From: Marinobacter salarius
GTDB lineage: Bacteria > Pseudomonadota > Gammaproteobacteria > Pseudomonadales > Oleiphilaceae
Assembly: GCF_032922745.1 (NCBI RefSeq)
Contig: NZ_CP136693.1
Location: 62,001 to 126,000 of the forward strand
Direction: 5' to 3'
DNA length: 64,000 nt
Below the pieces are notes generated by a model that ran no database searches, was not told the origin of the DNA, and saw nothing but the letters and a program-made list of their open reading frames with translations. The translations under genes were made by a program, and so were the position numbers. Positions 43,584 through 53,015 of the stretch are shown in pieces; the first letter of the stretch is position 1; each line of letters starts with the position of its first letter.

Positions 43584-44573
43584 TCAGCGGGCCCCGCAGT
43601 CCAGGACCAGCTTACCCCGGACGTGCCCACCCTCCAGCAAGCGGTGGGCATCGGCAACCTGATCCAGCGAAAACGTCTTGTCGATATGGACACGGACGTC
43701 GCCGTCTTCGATCAGTTCGGCGATCTCATCGAGATGAAACACATCCGGACGGACGGTCATGCCATGGGCTCTCAGCCCAAGGGACTCCGCAGCAGTTATG
43801 ATCTCATCCGCCGTCACGGTGGGAATCGTGACCAGTACGCCGTGCTCGCTCAGGGTATGCAGGGAACGCTTGCCCGTTTCACCGCCGACCAGATCCAGCA
43901 CTACGTCCAGGCCATAGCACTCGTCTACAACGTCGGTGGTGTGGTAATCAATCACCTCATGGACGCCAAAAGCCGCCAGGAAATCGCGATTACTGGCTGA
44001 AGCGGTGGCGATCACATGGGCGCCCCGTTCGAGCGCAAACTGCACGGCGAAATGCCCGACTCCGCCAGCACCGGCGTGAATCAGCACTTTCTGGCCAGCC
44101 TCCAGTTCCGCCACTTCGAACAATGCCTGCCAGGCGGTCAACGCGGCCAGCGGCAAAGCGCCGGCAGTCACCAGGTCCAGTTCCTCGGGCACAATCGCCA
44201 ACTCGTCGGCGCGAGCCACTGCGTATTGGGAATAACCTCCTCCGCCAGCCGGAAAGCCCACCATGCCCATCACCCGATCGCCTGGCGCCAACGTCGTCAC
44301 ATCAGCACCAACCGCAATCACTTCGCCCGAAACATCGTAGCCGGGAGTCCATGGCAGGTGGTCTTCAATCTGCCGGGCGGCAAATCCCAGGCCTTTCCGC
44401 GTCTTCCAGTCGATGGGGTTCAACCCTGCGCCCGCCACCCTGAGCAACACGTCCTCGCCGCTCGGTTCGGGGATGGTGGAACTTTCGATCCGCAGTACGT
44501 CAGTATCGCCGAAGTGGTCATAGACCACGTGACGCATGGCATGACCAGAATTCGGATCAACGGTGTTTTCCAT
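43584..44573 (-). CDS. NADPH-dependent quinone oxidoreductase (MDR family)
   Basis: 329 residues of the zeta-crystallin-like medium-chain reductases: N-terminal GroES-like fold (PWTPGYDVSGEVIAVGADVT), then the nucleotide fold with VLIHAGAGGVGHFAVQFALERGA and a conserved D-L-V-G-G-E. The usual zinc ligands of alcohol dehydrogenases are absent, which fits a zinc-free quinone or enone reductase. The natural substrate is unknown. Stop lies 5 bases from the antiporter stop (convergent). Confidence 0.85.
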   Translation of the reverse strand: MENTVDPNSGHAMRHVVYDHFGDTDVLRIESSTIPEPSGEDVLLRVAGAGLNPIDWKTRKGLGFAARQIEDHLPWTPGYDVSGEVIAVGADVTTLAPGDRVMGMVGFPAGGGGYSQYAVARADELAIVPEELDLVTAGALPLAALTAWQALFEVAELEAGQKVLIHAGAGGVGHFAVQFALERGAHVIATASASNRDFLAAFGVHEVIDYHTTDVVDECYGLDVVLDLVGGETGKRSLHTLSEHGVLVTIPTVTADEIITAAESLGLRAHGMTVRPDVFHLDEIAELIEDGDVRVHIDKTFSLDQVADAHRLLEGGHVRGKLVLDCGAR

Positions 44574-44628
44574 GGGGCTCTCCAGACAGCTTCAGGGACA
44601 GGATCATCTGTTCAGACTAGCAGAATCC

Positions 44629-45105
44629 TCAAGGTGTGGTATCAAAGCCGCGACCACCGGGCACCATCGCGCCACCGAGGATGTCAGCGTATTCCGCAGG
44701 CATACGTGAGGGCCTCTGGCTCTTCATGTTGACACAGGCATGGGTGGATACCGCCCGCACCAGAGTCTTGCCATCGGATTCACGCACCAACTGGAATTGC
44801 CGCGCCGAGCGAAAGCGTCCATCGAACCCGGTCAGCCAGGTGCCCAGCACCAGCCGGTCTCCGGCATTGGCGGACGCCAGGTAATTGATTTCGGTGCGGG
44901 TAATGGCCATGGCTTTGCCGGTTTTTTCATGCAGCTCCCAGGTCATGCCCAGGCTGTCGATATGCTGCCAACTGATATCTTCAAGCCAGCGCACGTACAC
45001 CACGTTGTTGGCGTGCCCGAGCCTGTCGGTATCCGCATCCCGAACGTCGATGGCCATGGTGAATGGTTGGGGAAGATCCCAGTTCACCGGATCAAACTCA
45101 CTCAT
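44629..45105 (-). CDS. Hotdog-fold acyl-CoA thioesterase
   Basis: 158 residues of the 4HBT/FcbC type: ADTDRLGHANNVVYVRWLEDI holds the catalytic Asp near residue 23, and the later beta strands (VRAVSTHACVNMKSQRPSRMP) match the family. It should hydrolyse an acyl-CoA; the chain is not known. Start ATG 45105 has GGAGG eight bases before it and overlaps the preceding SMP-30 gene by 8 bases, so the two are coupled. Confidence 0.85.
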   Translation of the reverse strand: MSEFDPVNWDLPQPFTMAIDVRDADTDRLGHANNVVYVRWLEDISWQHIDSLGMTWELHEKTGKAMAITRTEINYLASANAGDRLVLGTWLTGFDGRFRSARQFQLVRESDGKTLVRAVSTHACVNMKSQRPSRMPAEYADILGGAMVPGGRGFDTTP

Positions 45106-46189
45106 TGCTGCTGCCTCCAAGCTCCGGAATAGCCGACAAGGCTAGCCGGCCGATGCGGTCGTTGTGAAGTGAACCGAAGTAGAGGTAACCGTCATGGGGA
45201 TTGACTGACGTGATCTCCTGAAGATGGGTACCCTTGGTATCGTGAAGGCTGGTAATCACGCTGCCGTCCTCGTCCATGGCCACTACAAGCCCGTATTCCT
45301 GGGGCTTCGGCTTGAAGTAGTCCGGCAACTTGGCCAACAGGTCCTTCAGCCATGGCTGCCGATGCAGGGTATCCACCTGGGCATTCCGGAGCGTGGGAAA
45401 CGCAACCCAGAAGCGGCCTTCGTGATCGACCGCCAGGTTGTCGGGAAAACCGGGCAGGTTGTCGGCGAACACTTCCGCCTGCCCGGGATAACGACCACCA
45501 ATCCAGTATTTGAGAATTCGATACTTCCAGGTTTCGTTCACCAACAGGTACTCGCCGTCCGGCGACACCGCCACGCCGTTGGCGAAATGCAGGTTGCTGA
45601 GCAACACCTCGGTTTTACGTGTGGCCGGATCATAGCGAAGCAGGCGACCGTGGGGGCGCATCTCAAGCAAATCCAGCCGATACTCGGGCTCACGGAATTG
45701 CGAACTGGCATCCGTAAAGTAGATGCGACCGTCCGGGGCAATATCCACATCGTCGGTGAACCGGAAAGGCAAGCCCTCCGCCTCTCGGGTCAGCACGGTG
45801 ACGGTCTTGTCCGGTGCGATGGAGAGAAGTCCCTTCCAGGCATCCGCCACGATCAGGTTGCCGTGACGATCAAACACCATGCCCAGGGGCCGGCCTCCGG
45901 TTTCCAGCCACTTCTCCGTCTGGCCTTCCGGTTTAACCCGGACAATCCAGCCATCCTGCGTGCCGGTGTAAAGAATACCGTCGTCATCCACCGTGGTGTC
46001 TTCCGGACCGTAAACCTCTCCCCTGGCCAACAGGTCTGCCAGTCTCAGGCGTTCATTGGGAGCCAGCTTACCGGTCAACGGCTGCGGCGAAGGGGCGTTC
46101 CAGGCCTGACTGTTGATGGGAGATGGCGACAACAGGAAACCACCCAGCACCAAAAAACCAATCAGCAATGCGCCCAGAAGCCACTTCAT
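45098..46189 (-). CDS. SMP-30/strictosidine-synthase-like beta-propeller hydrolase
   Basis: 363 residues with an N-terminal membrane anchor or uncleaved signal (about 3-24) and a six-bladed beta-propeller body. Typical motifs: GPEDTTVDDDGILYTGTQDG, DDVDIAPDGRIYFTDASS, FANGVAVSPDGEYLLVNET and FPDNLAVDHEGRFWV. Members of this group are lactonases or esterases acting outside the cytoplasm; the substrate is unknown. Overlaps the downstream thioesterase start; upstream is the frameshifted esterase. Confidence 0.85.
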   Translation of the reverse strand: MKWLLGALLIGFLVLGGFLLSPSPINSQAWNAPSPQPLTGKLAPNERLRLADLLARGEVYGPEDTTVDDDGILYTGTQDGWIVRVKPEGQTEKWLETGGRPLGMVFDRHGNLIVADAWKGLLSIAPDKTVTVLTREAEGLPFRFTDDVDIAPDGRIYFTDASSQFREPEYRLDLLEMRPHGRLLRYDPATRKTEVLLSNLHFANGVAVSPDGEYLLVNETWKYRILKYWIGGRYPGQAEVFADNLPGFPDNLAVDHEGRFWVAFPTLRNAQVDTLHRQPWLKDLLAKLPDYFKPKPQEYGLVVAMDEDGSVITSLHDTKGTHLQEITSVNPHDGYLYFGSLHNDRIGRLALSAIPELGGSSNE

Positions 46190-46280
46190 AGAGGATGCCT
46201 GTTCCTGTCAGATACGATTCCGTAACCTTATCAGACACTCGCCGGCGGCTAAACTGGCGGGCATCCGTCGTCACCAGGCG

Positions 46281-47073
46281 CTATTCGGTGAGGAAACGTC
46301 GGCAAAGCGCCGCAAAGCTATCGGGCTTCTCTGCGTGCAACCAGTGCCCTGTACCATTGATGATTCGCAAGTCCGCTGCGGGAAAGCGCTGGCGGATGTC
46401 GTCGCGGTGTTTTTCCTGAATATAGGCCGAATCGGCTCCCTTGATAAACAATACCGGACCTTCAAACGGCCTCTCCCCCTCCGGTGCACGCGCAAGGCGG
46501 GGGTAACATTGCTCTATCACCGGTAGGTTCAGCCGCCAACGGTACGGTCCCGGATGCTGGTTGCGTTCGTCATCCCCCACCCGCACCAGGTTTTTCAGCA
46601 GGAACTGCCTGACACCAAGCTCCTCTACATAGCCCGCCAGCACACTGTCGGCATCCTGTCGCGTGCGGATCGAGCCCAAATCCACTGAGGTCAGCCCCTC
46701 CAGCACCGCATCGTGGCGGGGTTTATAGGTCACCGGTGCGATATCCGCCACGATAATCCGCTCAACCCGACCCGGAGCTTGCAATGCCACCTGCATCGCG
46801 GTCTTTCCGCCCATGGAGTGGCCCAGAATAGAACGCCTTTTCCAGCCCCTGAGCGTCCATGTAAGCCAACACGTCGTCGGCCATAGCCGGGTAATCCATC
46901 GCATCGGTGTGGGGGGACGCGCCGTGATTGCGCTGATCCAGAGCATGAATCTGCCACTGGTCCTGCAGGCGACGGGTGATGCCACCCAGGTTTTCCAGCG
47001 AGCCAAACAGGCCATGGAGAAGGATCAATGGCGGGCCTTCGCCGGTAATGCGGTGATTGAGTTCAACACTCAT
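46281..47073 (-). pseudogene. YbfF-like alpha/beta-hydrolase esterase, frameshifted
   Basis: The N-terminal half (ATG 47073, preceded by AGGAGG) reads LILLHGLFGSLENL and LDQRNHGASPHT up to GLEKAFYS. The frame then turns to nonsense, while the conserved nucleophile elbow LGHSMGGKTAM and the rest of the protein, ending GTGHWLHAEKPDSFAALC with the catalytic His, continue in another frame to 46281. Removing one of two A bases at 46827-46828 (a T in the coding strand) would join them as AFYLGHSMGG, matching the E. coli YbfF pattern. So either a one-base insertion or an assembly/sequencing error. Intact, it would be an esterase of about 263 residues. Confidence 0.85.
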
Positions 47074-47211
47074 GGTCAGGACCTCCTGGAGTCGCCGGTT
47101 AGGTTCGTGTGATAACGGGCTACTATCGTTAAGGCGACTACATTACCATCGAATGTTATTGGCACAAGGGCAAACCGCAGGCTTGCCGACAACCGGCCAG
47201 ATATTTCAGGC

Positions 47212-47238
47212 AAAAAAAAGCCGGGGTCTCCCCCGGCT
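47212..47238 (-). terminator. Strong terminator after the 30-codon gene
   Basis: An 8-bp GC-rich stem (AGCCGGGG with CCCCGGCT, 47219-47238), a 4-base loop and, on the minus strand, a run of eight T. It lies 28 bases beyond the TAA of the small gene. Confidence 0.92.
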
Positions 47239-47265
47239 CAGGTCATGAACGTTTGCTGAAACTGA

Positions 47266-47358
47266 TTAGCAGTAGTACATGCTGTTCAGGTACTCAGCCA
47301 AAGCGGCGATATTGGAGCGCTCCAACTCGTTATGGGGTACAAAAATTTCCAGTTCCAT
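47266..47358 (-). CDS. Undescribed 30-residue peptide gene
   Basis: ATG 47358 to TAA 47266. The peptide starts MELEIFVPHNELERSN and ends ALAEYLNSMYYC: acidic first half, a short likely helix (about 12-26), and an aromatic end with its only Cys as the last residue. It has a full Shine-Dalgarno GGAGGTG five bases before the ATG and a strong terminator 28 bases after the stop, so it looks like an independently expressed gene. It has no signal peptide or membrane segment, unlike type I toxins. It sits between a divergent AraC regulator and a broken esterase. No family recognised. It could be a peptide precursor, a small regulatory protein, or a leader peptide. Confidence 0.7.
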   Translation of the reverse strand: MELEIFVPHNELERSNIAALAEYLNSMYYC

Positions 47359-47505
47359 GAAAACACCTCCAATCCAGATGTGCGGGTGAGAATCCTCAAT
47401 GAGTTAATGCTATCGTTGTTAGGACAATAAACCGTTGACAGGCTGTCCCACAGGTTTGACATTTTGTATCAGCGCAGATGAATTCCTGTTAACCCTCAAT
47501 CATAG

Positions 47506-48570
47506 GTGACCGTGAACTCGCCCCAGGCAAAAGCCACCACATCCCCAATGGTTGCAGCCTCCAGCACGCTGGCGCTGGTTCACTATCTGGACCGTCAAGG
47601 CGTGTTGGACGTCCCCGCCGTTGAGCAGATCGCCGGGTTCAACAGGAGCGAGCTGGCAGACCCGGACCTGCGCATTCCAGCCGAGTGCCACTATCGCCTG
47701 TGGGAACACGCCGAGAAGGTAACTGGAGACCCTGCCGTTGGCCTCCATGCTGGCCAGGTGGTCGATCCCGACCGAATGGGGCTGGTCGGCCATGTGTTCT
47801 TCAATTGCGACACTCTCGGCGAGGCCGTTACCCAGTATGTTCGCCTGCACCGGCTGATAAACGAATCGGTGATCCTGAGCTTTGAACGGACCGGCGAGCA
47901 GGCCATCCTGACCTGGCAGGCGGACACCCCCGGGCACTACTGTCGCCAGGATATGGACCGAACACTGGCGGCGGCTCTATGCCGCACACGGCATTTCATC
48001 CACCCTTCCATCGTTGCCGAGTGGGCCGAGATCGCCCATCCGAAACCAGGCTATGCCGACGAGTACCGGCGATTACTGGGGGGCCCGGTGTTTTTTGGCT
48101 GTGGTGCAACTCGCCTGGCCTTCAGTAGCCGCCACCTGAGCCATCCGATTCCCCATCGCAATCCCTATGTTTATTCCGCCGTGCTGAAGCAGGTCAACGC
48201 AGTGTTGGCCCGGCTGCAAAGCAGGCGCACCTTCGGCCGCAAGATCCGGCAACTGATTTCACGTCAGATGTCCACCGATCGCATTGACGCCGACACTTTG
48301 GCGAAACAGTGCCATATGAGCCGGCAAACCCTGTATCGACGGCTGAAAAAGGAAGGGCTTGGATTTCACGAGCTGGTGGAGGAAGTCCGCAAGGACAAAG
48401 CCCTCCGCTACGTGGCGTCGGATCACTACGCATTGGGCGAAATCGCTTTCCTGCTGGGCTTTTCCGAGCTCAGCGCCTTCAGCCGCGCGTTCAAACGCTG
48501 GACCGGGATGGCGCCAGCCCAGTACCGTGCCCGCCACCTGAACATCGACAATGGAGACGCGCCGGAATGA
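47506..48570 (+). CDS. AraC-family transcriptional regulator (OruR/ArgR-like type)
   Basis: 354 residues: an N-terminal Arabinose_bd-like sensing domain (about 20-220) and a C-terminal AraC double helix-turn-helix (IDADTLAKQCHMSRQTLYRRLKKEG... FLLGFSELSAFSRAFKRWTG). The architecture is that of regulators of lipid, amino-acid or ester catabolism; the ligand is unknown. The start is GTG 47506 or GTG 47512. Divergent from the 30-codon gene, and overlapping the downstream cardiolipin synthase by ATGA. Confidence 0.88.
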   Translation: MTVNSPQAKATTSPMVAASSTLALVHYLDRQGVLDVPAVEQIAGFNRSELADPDLRIPAECHYRLWEHAEKVTGDPAVGLHAGQVVDPDRMGLVGHVFFNCDTLGEAVTQYVRLHRLINESVILSFERTGEQAILTWQADTPGHYCRQDMDRTLAAALCRTRHFIHPSIVAEWAEIAHPKPGYADEYRRLLGGPVFFGCGATRLAFSSRHLSHPIPHRNPYVYSAVLKQVNAVLARLQSRRTFGRKIRQLISRQMSTDRIDADTLAKQCHMSRQTLYRRLKKEGLGFHELVEEVRKDKALRYVASDHYALGEIAFLLGFSELSAFSRAFKRWTGMAPAQYRARHLNIDNGDAPE

Positions 48571-50003
48571 GTATCGCAGATGTGCCCTGGCTGCCCCTCG
48601 CACTCGCCCTGATCTACCTGGCTGCGGCCGCCTGCATCTATCGGATACTGATGACATACCGCGTGGCACAGGGGGCCATCGCCTGGATTCTGGCGCTGAT
48701 CGGCCTGCCCTATGTTGCCGTTCCCATGTTCCTGTTGTTTGGACGCAACCGGTTCGGCGGCTATATCAGGGCCAGACGCACCGGCGACGCCGCGCTGACG
48801 GAACTGCTCAACCATTTCGAACAGCAGACTGCTGCAATCAGAAAGCGCGCCGATGAACATTTTCCAGACGAACTCCAGGTACTCTGCAAACTGGGCCGAC
48901 AGCCGTTTACCACCGGGAATCGATGCGACCTCCTCAAGAATGGAGAAGCCACCTTTGAGGCGCTGTTCGATGCCATGGAAAATGCCCGACACTACATTCT
49001 CCTGGAGTTCTATATTGTTCGCTCCGACAAGGTCGGCCAACGCATCAAGTCGATCCTTAAGCGAAAGCTGGCCCAGGGCGTTCAGGTCTGGTTCCTCTAC
49101 GACGACATTGGCAGTGTCTGGCTACCGCGGAAGTACCTCAGGGAACTGGCCGCCGCTGGCGCAAAGGTTGCCTCGTTTGGGGACGGCAATTTTCGCCGCA
49201 TGCGCCTGCAGGTCAACTTCCGCAATCACCGAAAACTGCTGGTCTGTGATGGTGAGGTGGGATTTGTCGGAGGCATCAACCTCGGCGACGAGTATCTGGG
49301 CACTGCCATGGACGAGGAGCCCTGGCGTGACAGCCACTGCCGCATCACCGGCCCGGCGGTGACCGGGCTGCAACTGGCCTGGCTTGAGGACTGGAACTGG
49401 GCCAGTGAGGACTTCCCGACGCTCAACTGGACATCTTCCATGCCGGCACCTGGCAATCAGGAAGTCCTGATTCTGCCCACCGGCCCGGCGGATACCTACG
49501 AAACCTGCACGCTGTTTTTCCTCAATTGCATCAACAATGCCCGCACGCGGATCTGGATCGCCTCGCCCTACTTCGTGCCCGACGTCCAGATCATGAACGC
49601 CTTGCAACTGGCAGCCTTACGGGGCGTGGACGTGCGAATCATTATCCCCGAGAAATCCGACAGCCGGCTGATACGGCTGGCTGCGTACTCGTATCTGGTA
49701 CAGGCATGTCGCGCCGGCATTGGCATCTATCGCTACCAGCCGGGCTTCATGCATCAGAAAGTCGTATTGGTGGACAACCGTTACGCGGCCATTGGCACCG
49801 CCAACCTGGACAACCGCTCGATGCGACTGAACTTCGAGATTACCGCCATCAGTACCGCCGTTGAGTTTGTGAACGGCATTGAACATCTTCTGGAACAGGA
49901 TCTCACCACCAGTCGCCTGATGACGGAACGGGATTACCGGGACCGCTCAGTGGCCTTCCGGTTGACGTGCCGCACCATACGGTTGCTAGGCCCCCTGCTC
50001 TGA
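48567..50003 (+). CDS. cls: Cardiolipin synthase (phospholipase D family)
   Basis: 478 residues. Two N-terminal membrane helices (about 8-28 and 38-58) and two HKD active sites: N-H-R-K-L-L-V-C-D near 220 and M-H-Q-K-V-V-L-V-D-N near 395 followed by GTANLDNRS. It joins two phosphatidylglycerols into cardiolipin. Translation is coupled to the AraC regulator (ATGA overlap), so the two genes are transcribed together; ATG 48567 is preferred to the long out-of-place extension inside the regulator gene. Confidence 0.92.
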   Translation: MSIADVPWLPLALALIYLAAAACIYRILMTYRVAQGAIAWILALIGLPYVAVPMFLLFGRNRFGGYIRARRTGDAALTELLNHFEQQTAAIRKRADEHFPDELQVLCKLGRQPFTTGNRCDLLKNGEATFEALFDAMENARHYILLEFYIVRSDKVGQRIKSILKRKLAQGVQVWFLYDDIGSVWLPRKYLRELAAAGAKVASFGDGNFRRMRLQVNFRNHRKLLVCDGEVGFVGGINLGDEYLGTAMDEEPWRDSHCRITGPAVTGLQLAWLEDWNWASEDFPTLNWTSSMPAPGNQEVLILPTGPADTYETCTLFFLNCINNARTRIWIASPYFVPDVQIMNALQLAALRGVDVRIIIPEKSDSRLIRLAAYSYLVQACRAGIGIYRYQPGFMHQKVVLVDNRYAAIGTANLDNRSMRLNFEITAISTAVEFVNGIEHLLEQDLTTSRLMTERDYRDRSVAFRLTCRTIRLLGPLL

Positions 50004-50111
50004 AACCGCCCACCAGGGCCTGATCAGTTTTGGTGTGCCCATTTTCCATACGCAAAGAATGTGAGAGTATTCCAGAACCATTGAGCCAGCATGCTGTAAC
50101 GAAGCAGGACC

Positions 50112-50786
50112 ATGACCACATTCAAGCCCCGCGAAACTCTGACCGAACAGGTCGCCCGTCACATCGAAAACCTCATCGCATTCGGCCAGCTTCGCTCCGG
50201 CGAACGCATCTATGAAAGCGCCATGGCAAAGCAAATGGACGTGAGCCATGGGTCGATCCGCGAAGGCTTGCTTCTGCTTGAAAAACGCCACCTGGTACAG
50301 AACGTGCCCCGCAAGGGCGCATTCGTTACGCCGCTGGACGACTATTTTGTACGCAGCCTGTACGAAGTGCTGCAACTGTACCTGACCCATACCGGGCGCA
50401 AGCTGGTGCGGCAGTGGCAGGCAACCGACATCGACAAGCTCGAATCCCTCTACCAGCGCATGAAAGGCTGCCACGACAATAACGACCTGCTGGCGTTTCT
50501 GGAGCTAGGCATAGAGTACACTCAGGCGTCGCTGGCCTATGCCGACAACTATTTCATCATTTCCGCCATTGAGGATCTGTGGCCATCGGCGAAACGTTGC
50601 GCCTTTGTGGCGTTCCAGCGCGGTGGCAACCGGGTGCTGGAAGACAATCTGGCCCATGTGCGGGAGTCGATAGGTGCCATCAAGGAACGGGACGAGGAAC
50701 GTCTTGCAGCTATTCTGGCCGGGTACGCAGAACAACAGTGTCAGCAGGTGCTTGACGCTATCCACAGCGCATCGGCTACGGCTTGA
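50112..50786 (+). CDS. GntR-family regulator (FCD/FadR subfamily)
   Basis: 224 residues: an N-terminal GntR winged helix (TLTEQVARHIENLIAFGQLRSG; DVSHGSIREGLLLLEKRHLV) and a helical C-terminal FCD ligand domain (about 80-215). Members respond to small carboxylates or acyl-CoA. No adjacent catabolic operon reveals the ligand; the patatin gene next door is convergent. Confidence 0.85.
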   Translation: MTTFKPRETLTEQVARHIENLIAFGQLRSGERIYESAMAKQMDVSHGSIREGLLLLEKRHLVQNVPRKGAFVTPLDDYFVRSLYEVLQLYLTHTGRKLVRQWQATDIDKLESLYQRMKGCHDNNDLLAFLELGIEYTQASLAYADNYFIISAIEDLWPSAKRCAFVAFQRGGNRVLEDNLAHVRESIGAIKERDEERLAAILAGYAEQQCQQVLDAIHSASATA

Positions 50787-50798
50787 GCAACGGGCAGC

Positions 50799-53012
50799 TC
50801 ATTCGAACAGGCGGGTAAACGAAAAGCCGACGTTGAGATAGGCACTCCAGTCATCCCGGTTGTTGTAGGCCGTGGCAATCTGTACCGGCCCCAGAAAGGT
50901 TTCAATGCCGGCAAACAGACTCCCAGAGCGCAACAGGTTGTTCCAGCGAGCTTCCCCCAGCGAGGACCAGGCGTTACCAGTCTCGAACCCGGCTCCGGCA
51001 AACCAGGGCACAAACGGCCCGCCAAATTCCTGGCGGACGAAGACGCCCGCCAGGGCCGCATCCTCTCCCGCCACTTCGCCCTGACTGTATGCCGATAGCC
51101 GGTGAAAGCCGCCCAACAATACTGAATTCTCGATGCCGGCAACGCCCTTGGTGACCGCATTGGCATACAACAAGCCGGTGATACTGGCCCGTCTCCAGCT
51201 TGCGGTGCCTAGGGCCATGACGGTGACTGAATCAAAGTGACGGTCGGACCCAAGGCCCGGGCGCTCGAATCGGCCGCGAATACCAGCGAACCCGCCGGAT
51301 TCCGGCAGGAAGGTATCGTCGAGGGAATCGTGAACGAGCTGGAGCCGGAGACTGCCACTCTGGATCGAACCAGAGGGCCCCATAGGCTCGCCAATCTGCT
51401 CGTCGACAGTGGCGTAGCCCCGCACATATTCAAGACGCACCTCGCCGTTCACTCCCAACTCGGTGCCCAGAGCCAGATCAACCTGGCGGTTGGTGATATC
51501 CACTTCGGTAATGCGCTCGCCTTCGCCATCGAACGCGCTCAGGCTATCACGGGAATAGGTAGCGCCCAGAGTGAGGAATCTTTCGAAGCCGTAGTCCAGT
51601 GGTTGGAACCACTCGGTTCGAACCCGGGGCTGGGTGCCTAACTGGAGCCCGGTTGTCCACTCACCACCCAGGGCATTCAGGCCGGTCATCCGCAACGATG
51701 TGGCGACATTGAACCGAGTATCGTTCTCGAAATTGTCTTCGTAGTTCAAGCCAAAGGACAGGTAGTTCGGCCCCCAGCTTTTCTCGCGCACCCGGATAAC
51801 CAGATCCGTACCCGGTCCGTCGGTCGGCACCAGCGAATAGGAAACGGTTTCATAGTAACCGAGGCCGTAGATACGCTTGAGATCCTCCTCCAACGCCTGC
51901 ACGTCCAGAGGCTCCCCCGTCTGCTGCCGTATACGCTCGCGAAGGAAATCTCCCGCCAGGCGTGAACGGTCATCAATGCGAATGTCGCTGATAACACCCG
52001 GGCTGAACGAGTGTGCCTTTAACCGGTTGCGAAATCGGTCCCACTCATCGTCACTGACACTCAGGTGACGAAGCTCACCGGCGTGACCACGCGCACTGCT
52101 GGCGCCCAGTTCGAACAGCGCCGGGGCCTCGTAGAAATCCGCCGAGGACAGCCCCTTCAGATCCGGCCGAACCAGGATGTCCTGATCATCCAGCAACTTG
52201 AGCTGTCGCTCGGTATTTTGCCGCGTCATCATGGTGGTCAACTGGCCAACCACAGAAAACGCCTCGCGTATATCCTCCCGCTCCAAAAGGGGATCAGTGA
52301 TATCTACGGCAATGACAATATCGGCTCCAAGCTCATGAGCCACACTGATCGGCAGGTTGTTGGCCACGCCTCCGTCCACCAGCAAACGCCCATCGAGCGT
52401 GACGGGTGCATAGACGCCGGGAATGCTCATGCTGGCGCGGATGGCTTCCGACAGGTTGCCACTGCCGATGACAATTTCCTCACCGGTTTCCAGATCCGTG
52501 GCGATTGCCCTGAATGGAATGGCCAGTTCATCAAAATCCTCAACGAGGGCGGCATCGCGGGTGAGCTCATTGAGAATAAAACCCAGGTTCTGGCCGGCTA
52601 TGATACCGCCACCCAAATGCAGGCCGTCCAGGCGCACACCGATACCGGGGGATACGGGATAGCGCCAGCCCTGGCGCTTGCGCCTGACGGGCTTGTAGGC
52701 ACGTCCCGGGTCGTCACGGAAACTGGATACCCAGTCCATCTCAATAAAGCGCTCTTCAATCTCCTGGACTTCCATACCGGAGGCATAGAGTGCCCCAACG
52801 GCAGAGCCGGCACTGGTACCCACCACAATATCCACTGGCACCTTCAGCTCTTCCAGCACTCGCAGCACACCCACATGGGCCATGCCCTTGGCTCCACCGC
52901 CGCTTAGCACCAGGCCCACTTTCGGCCGCCCAACATCAGCTATGAGGGGCATGGCTGCGAGCATCGCGAGCAGGAGGCCAATCAATCGAGCTGGTAACAT
53001 CATCCCGTCCAA
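50799..53012 (-). CDS. PlpD-like patatin phospholipase, type Vd autotransporter
   Basis: 737 residues, close to Pseudomonas PlpD. Signal peptide (to about 25), a patatin domain (30-320) with GLVLSGGGAKGMAHVGVLR oxyanion region, G-T-S-A-G-S (Ser67) and D-G-G (Asp213), then a single POTRA-like linker (about 340-410) and a C-terminal Omp85-type barrel (415-737). The lipase would be placed on the cell surface or released. The barrel ends T-R-L-F-E, with Glu after the usual final Phe. It is followed (upstream on the strand) by the 53627 gene with only 3 bases between. Confidence 0.9.
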   Translation of the reverse strand: MDGMMLPARLIGLLLAMLAAMPLIADVGRPKVGLVLSGGGAKGMAHVGVLRVLEELKVPVDIVVGTSAGSAVGALYASGMEVQEIEERFIEMDWVSSFRDDPGRAYKPVRRKRQGWRYPVSPGIGVRLDGLHLGGGIIAGQNLGFILNELTRDAALVEDFDELAIPFRAIATDLETGEEIVIGSGNLSEAIRASMSIPGVYAPVTLDGRLLVDGGVANNLPISVAHELGADIVIAVDITDPLLEREDIREAFSVVGQLTTMMTRQNTERQLKLLDDQDILVRPDLKGLSSADFYEAPALFELGASSARGHAGELRHLSVSDDEWDRFRNRLKAHSFSPGVISDIRIDDRSRLAGDFLRERIRQQTGEPLDVQALEEDLKRIYGLGYYETVSYSLVPTDGPGTDLVIRVREKSWGPNYLSFGLNYEDNFENDTRFNVATSLRMTGLNALGGEWTTGLQLGTQPRVRTEWFQPLDYGFERFLTLGATYSRDSLSAFDGEGERITEVDITNRQVDLALGTELGVNGEVRLEYVRGYATVDEQIGEPMGPSGSIQSGSLRLQLVHDSLDDTFLPESGGFAGIRGRFERPGLGSDRHFDSVTVMALGTASWRRASITGLLYANAVTKGVAGIENSVLLGGFHRLSAYSQGEVAGEDAALAGVFVRQEFGGPFVPWFAGAGFETGNAWSSLGEARWNNLLRSGSLFAGIETFLGPVQIATAYNNRDDWSAYLNVGFSFTRLFE

Positions 53013-53015
53013 CTG

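Noticed and set aside
47155..47175. Sigma-54-like TTGGCAC sequence
   Set aside because: The GC dinucleotide ten bases after GG is absent.
47266..47358. PqqA-type precursor peptide
   Set aside because: The Glu-x3-Tyr pair of PqqA is missing and no pqq or radical SAM gene is nearby.
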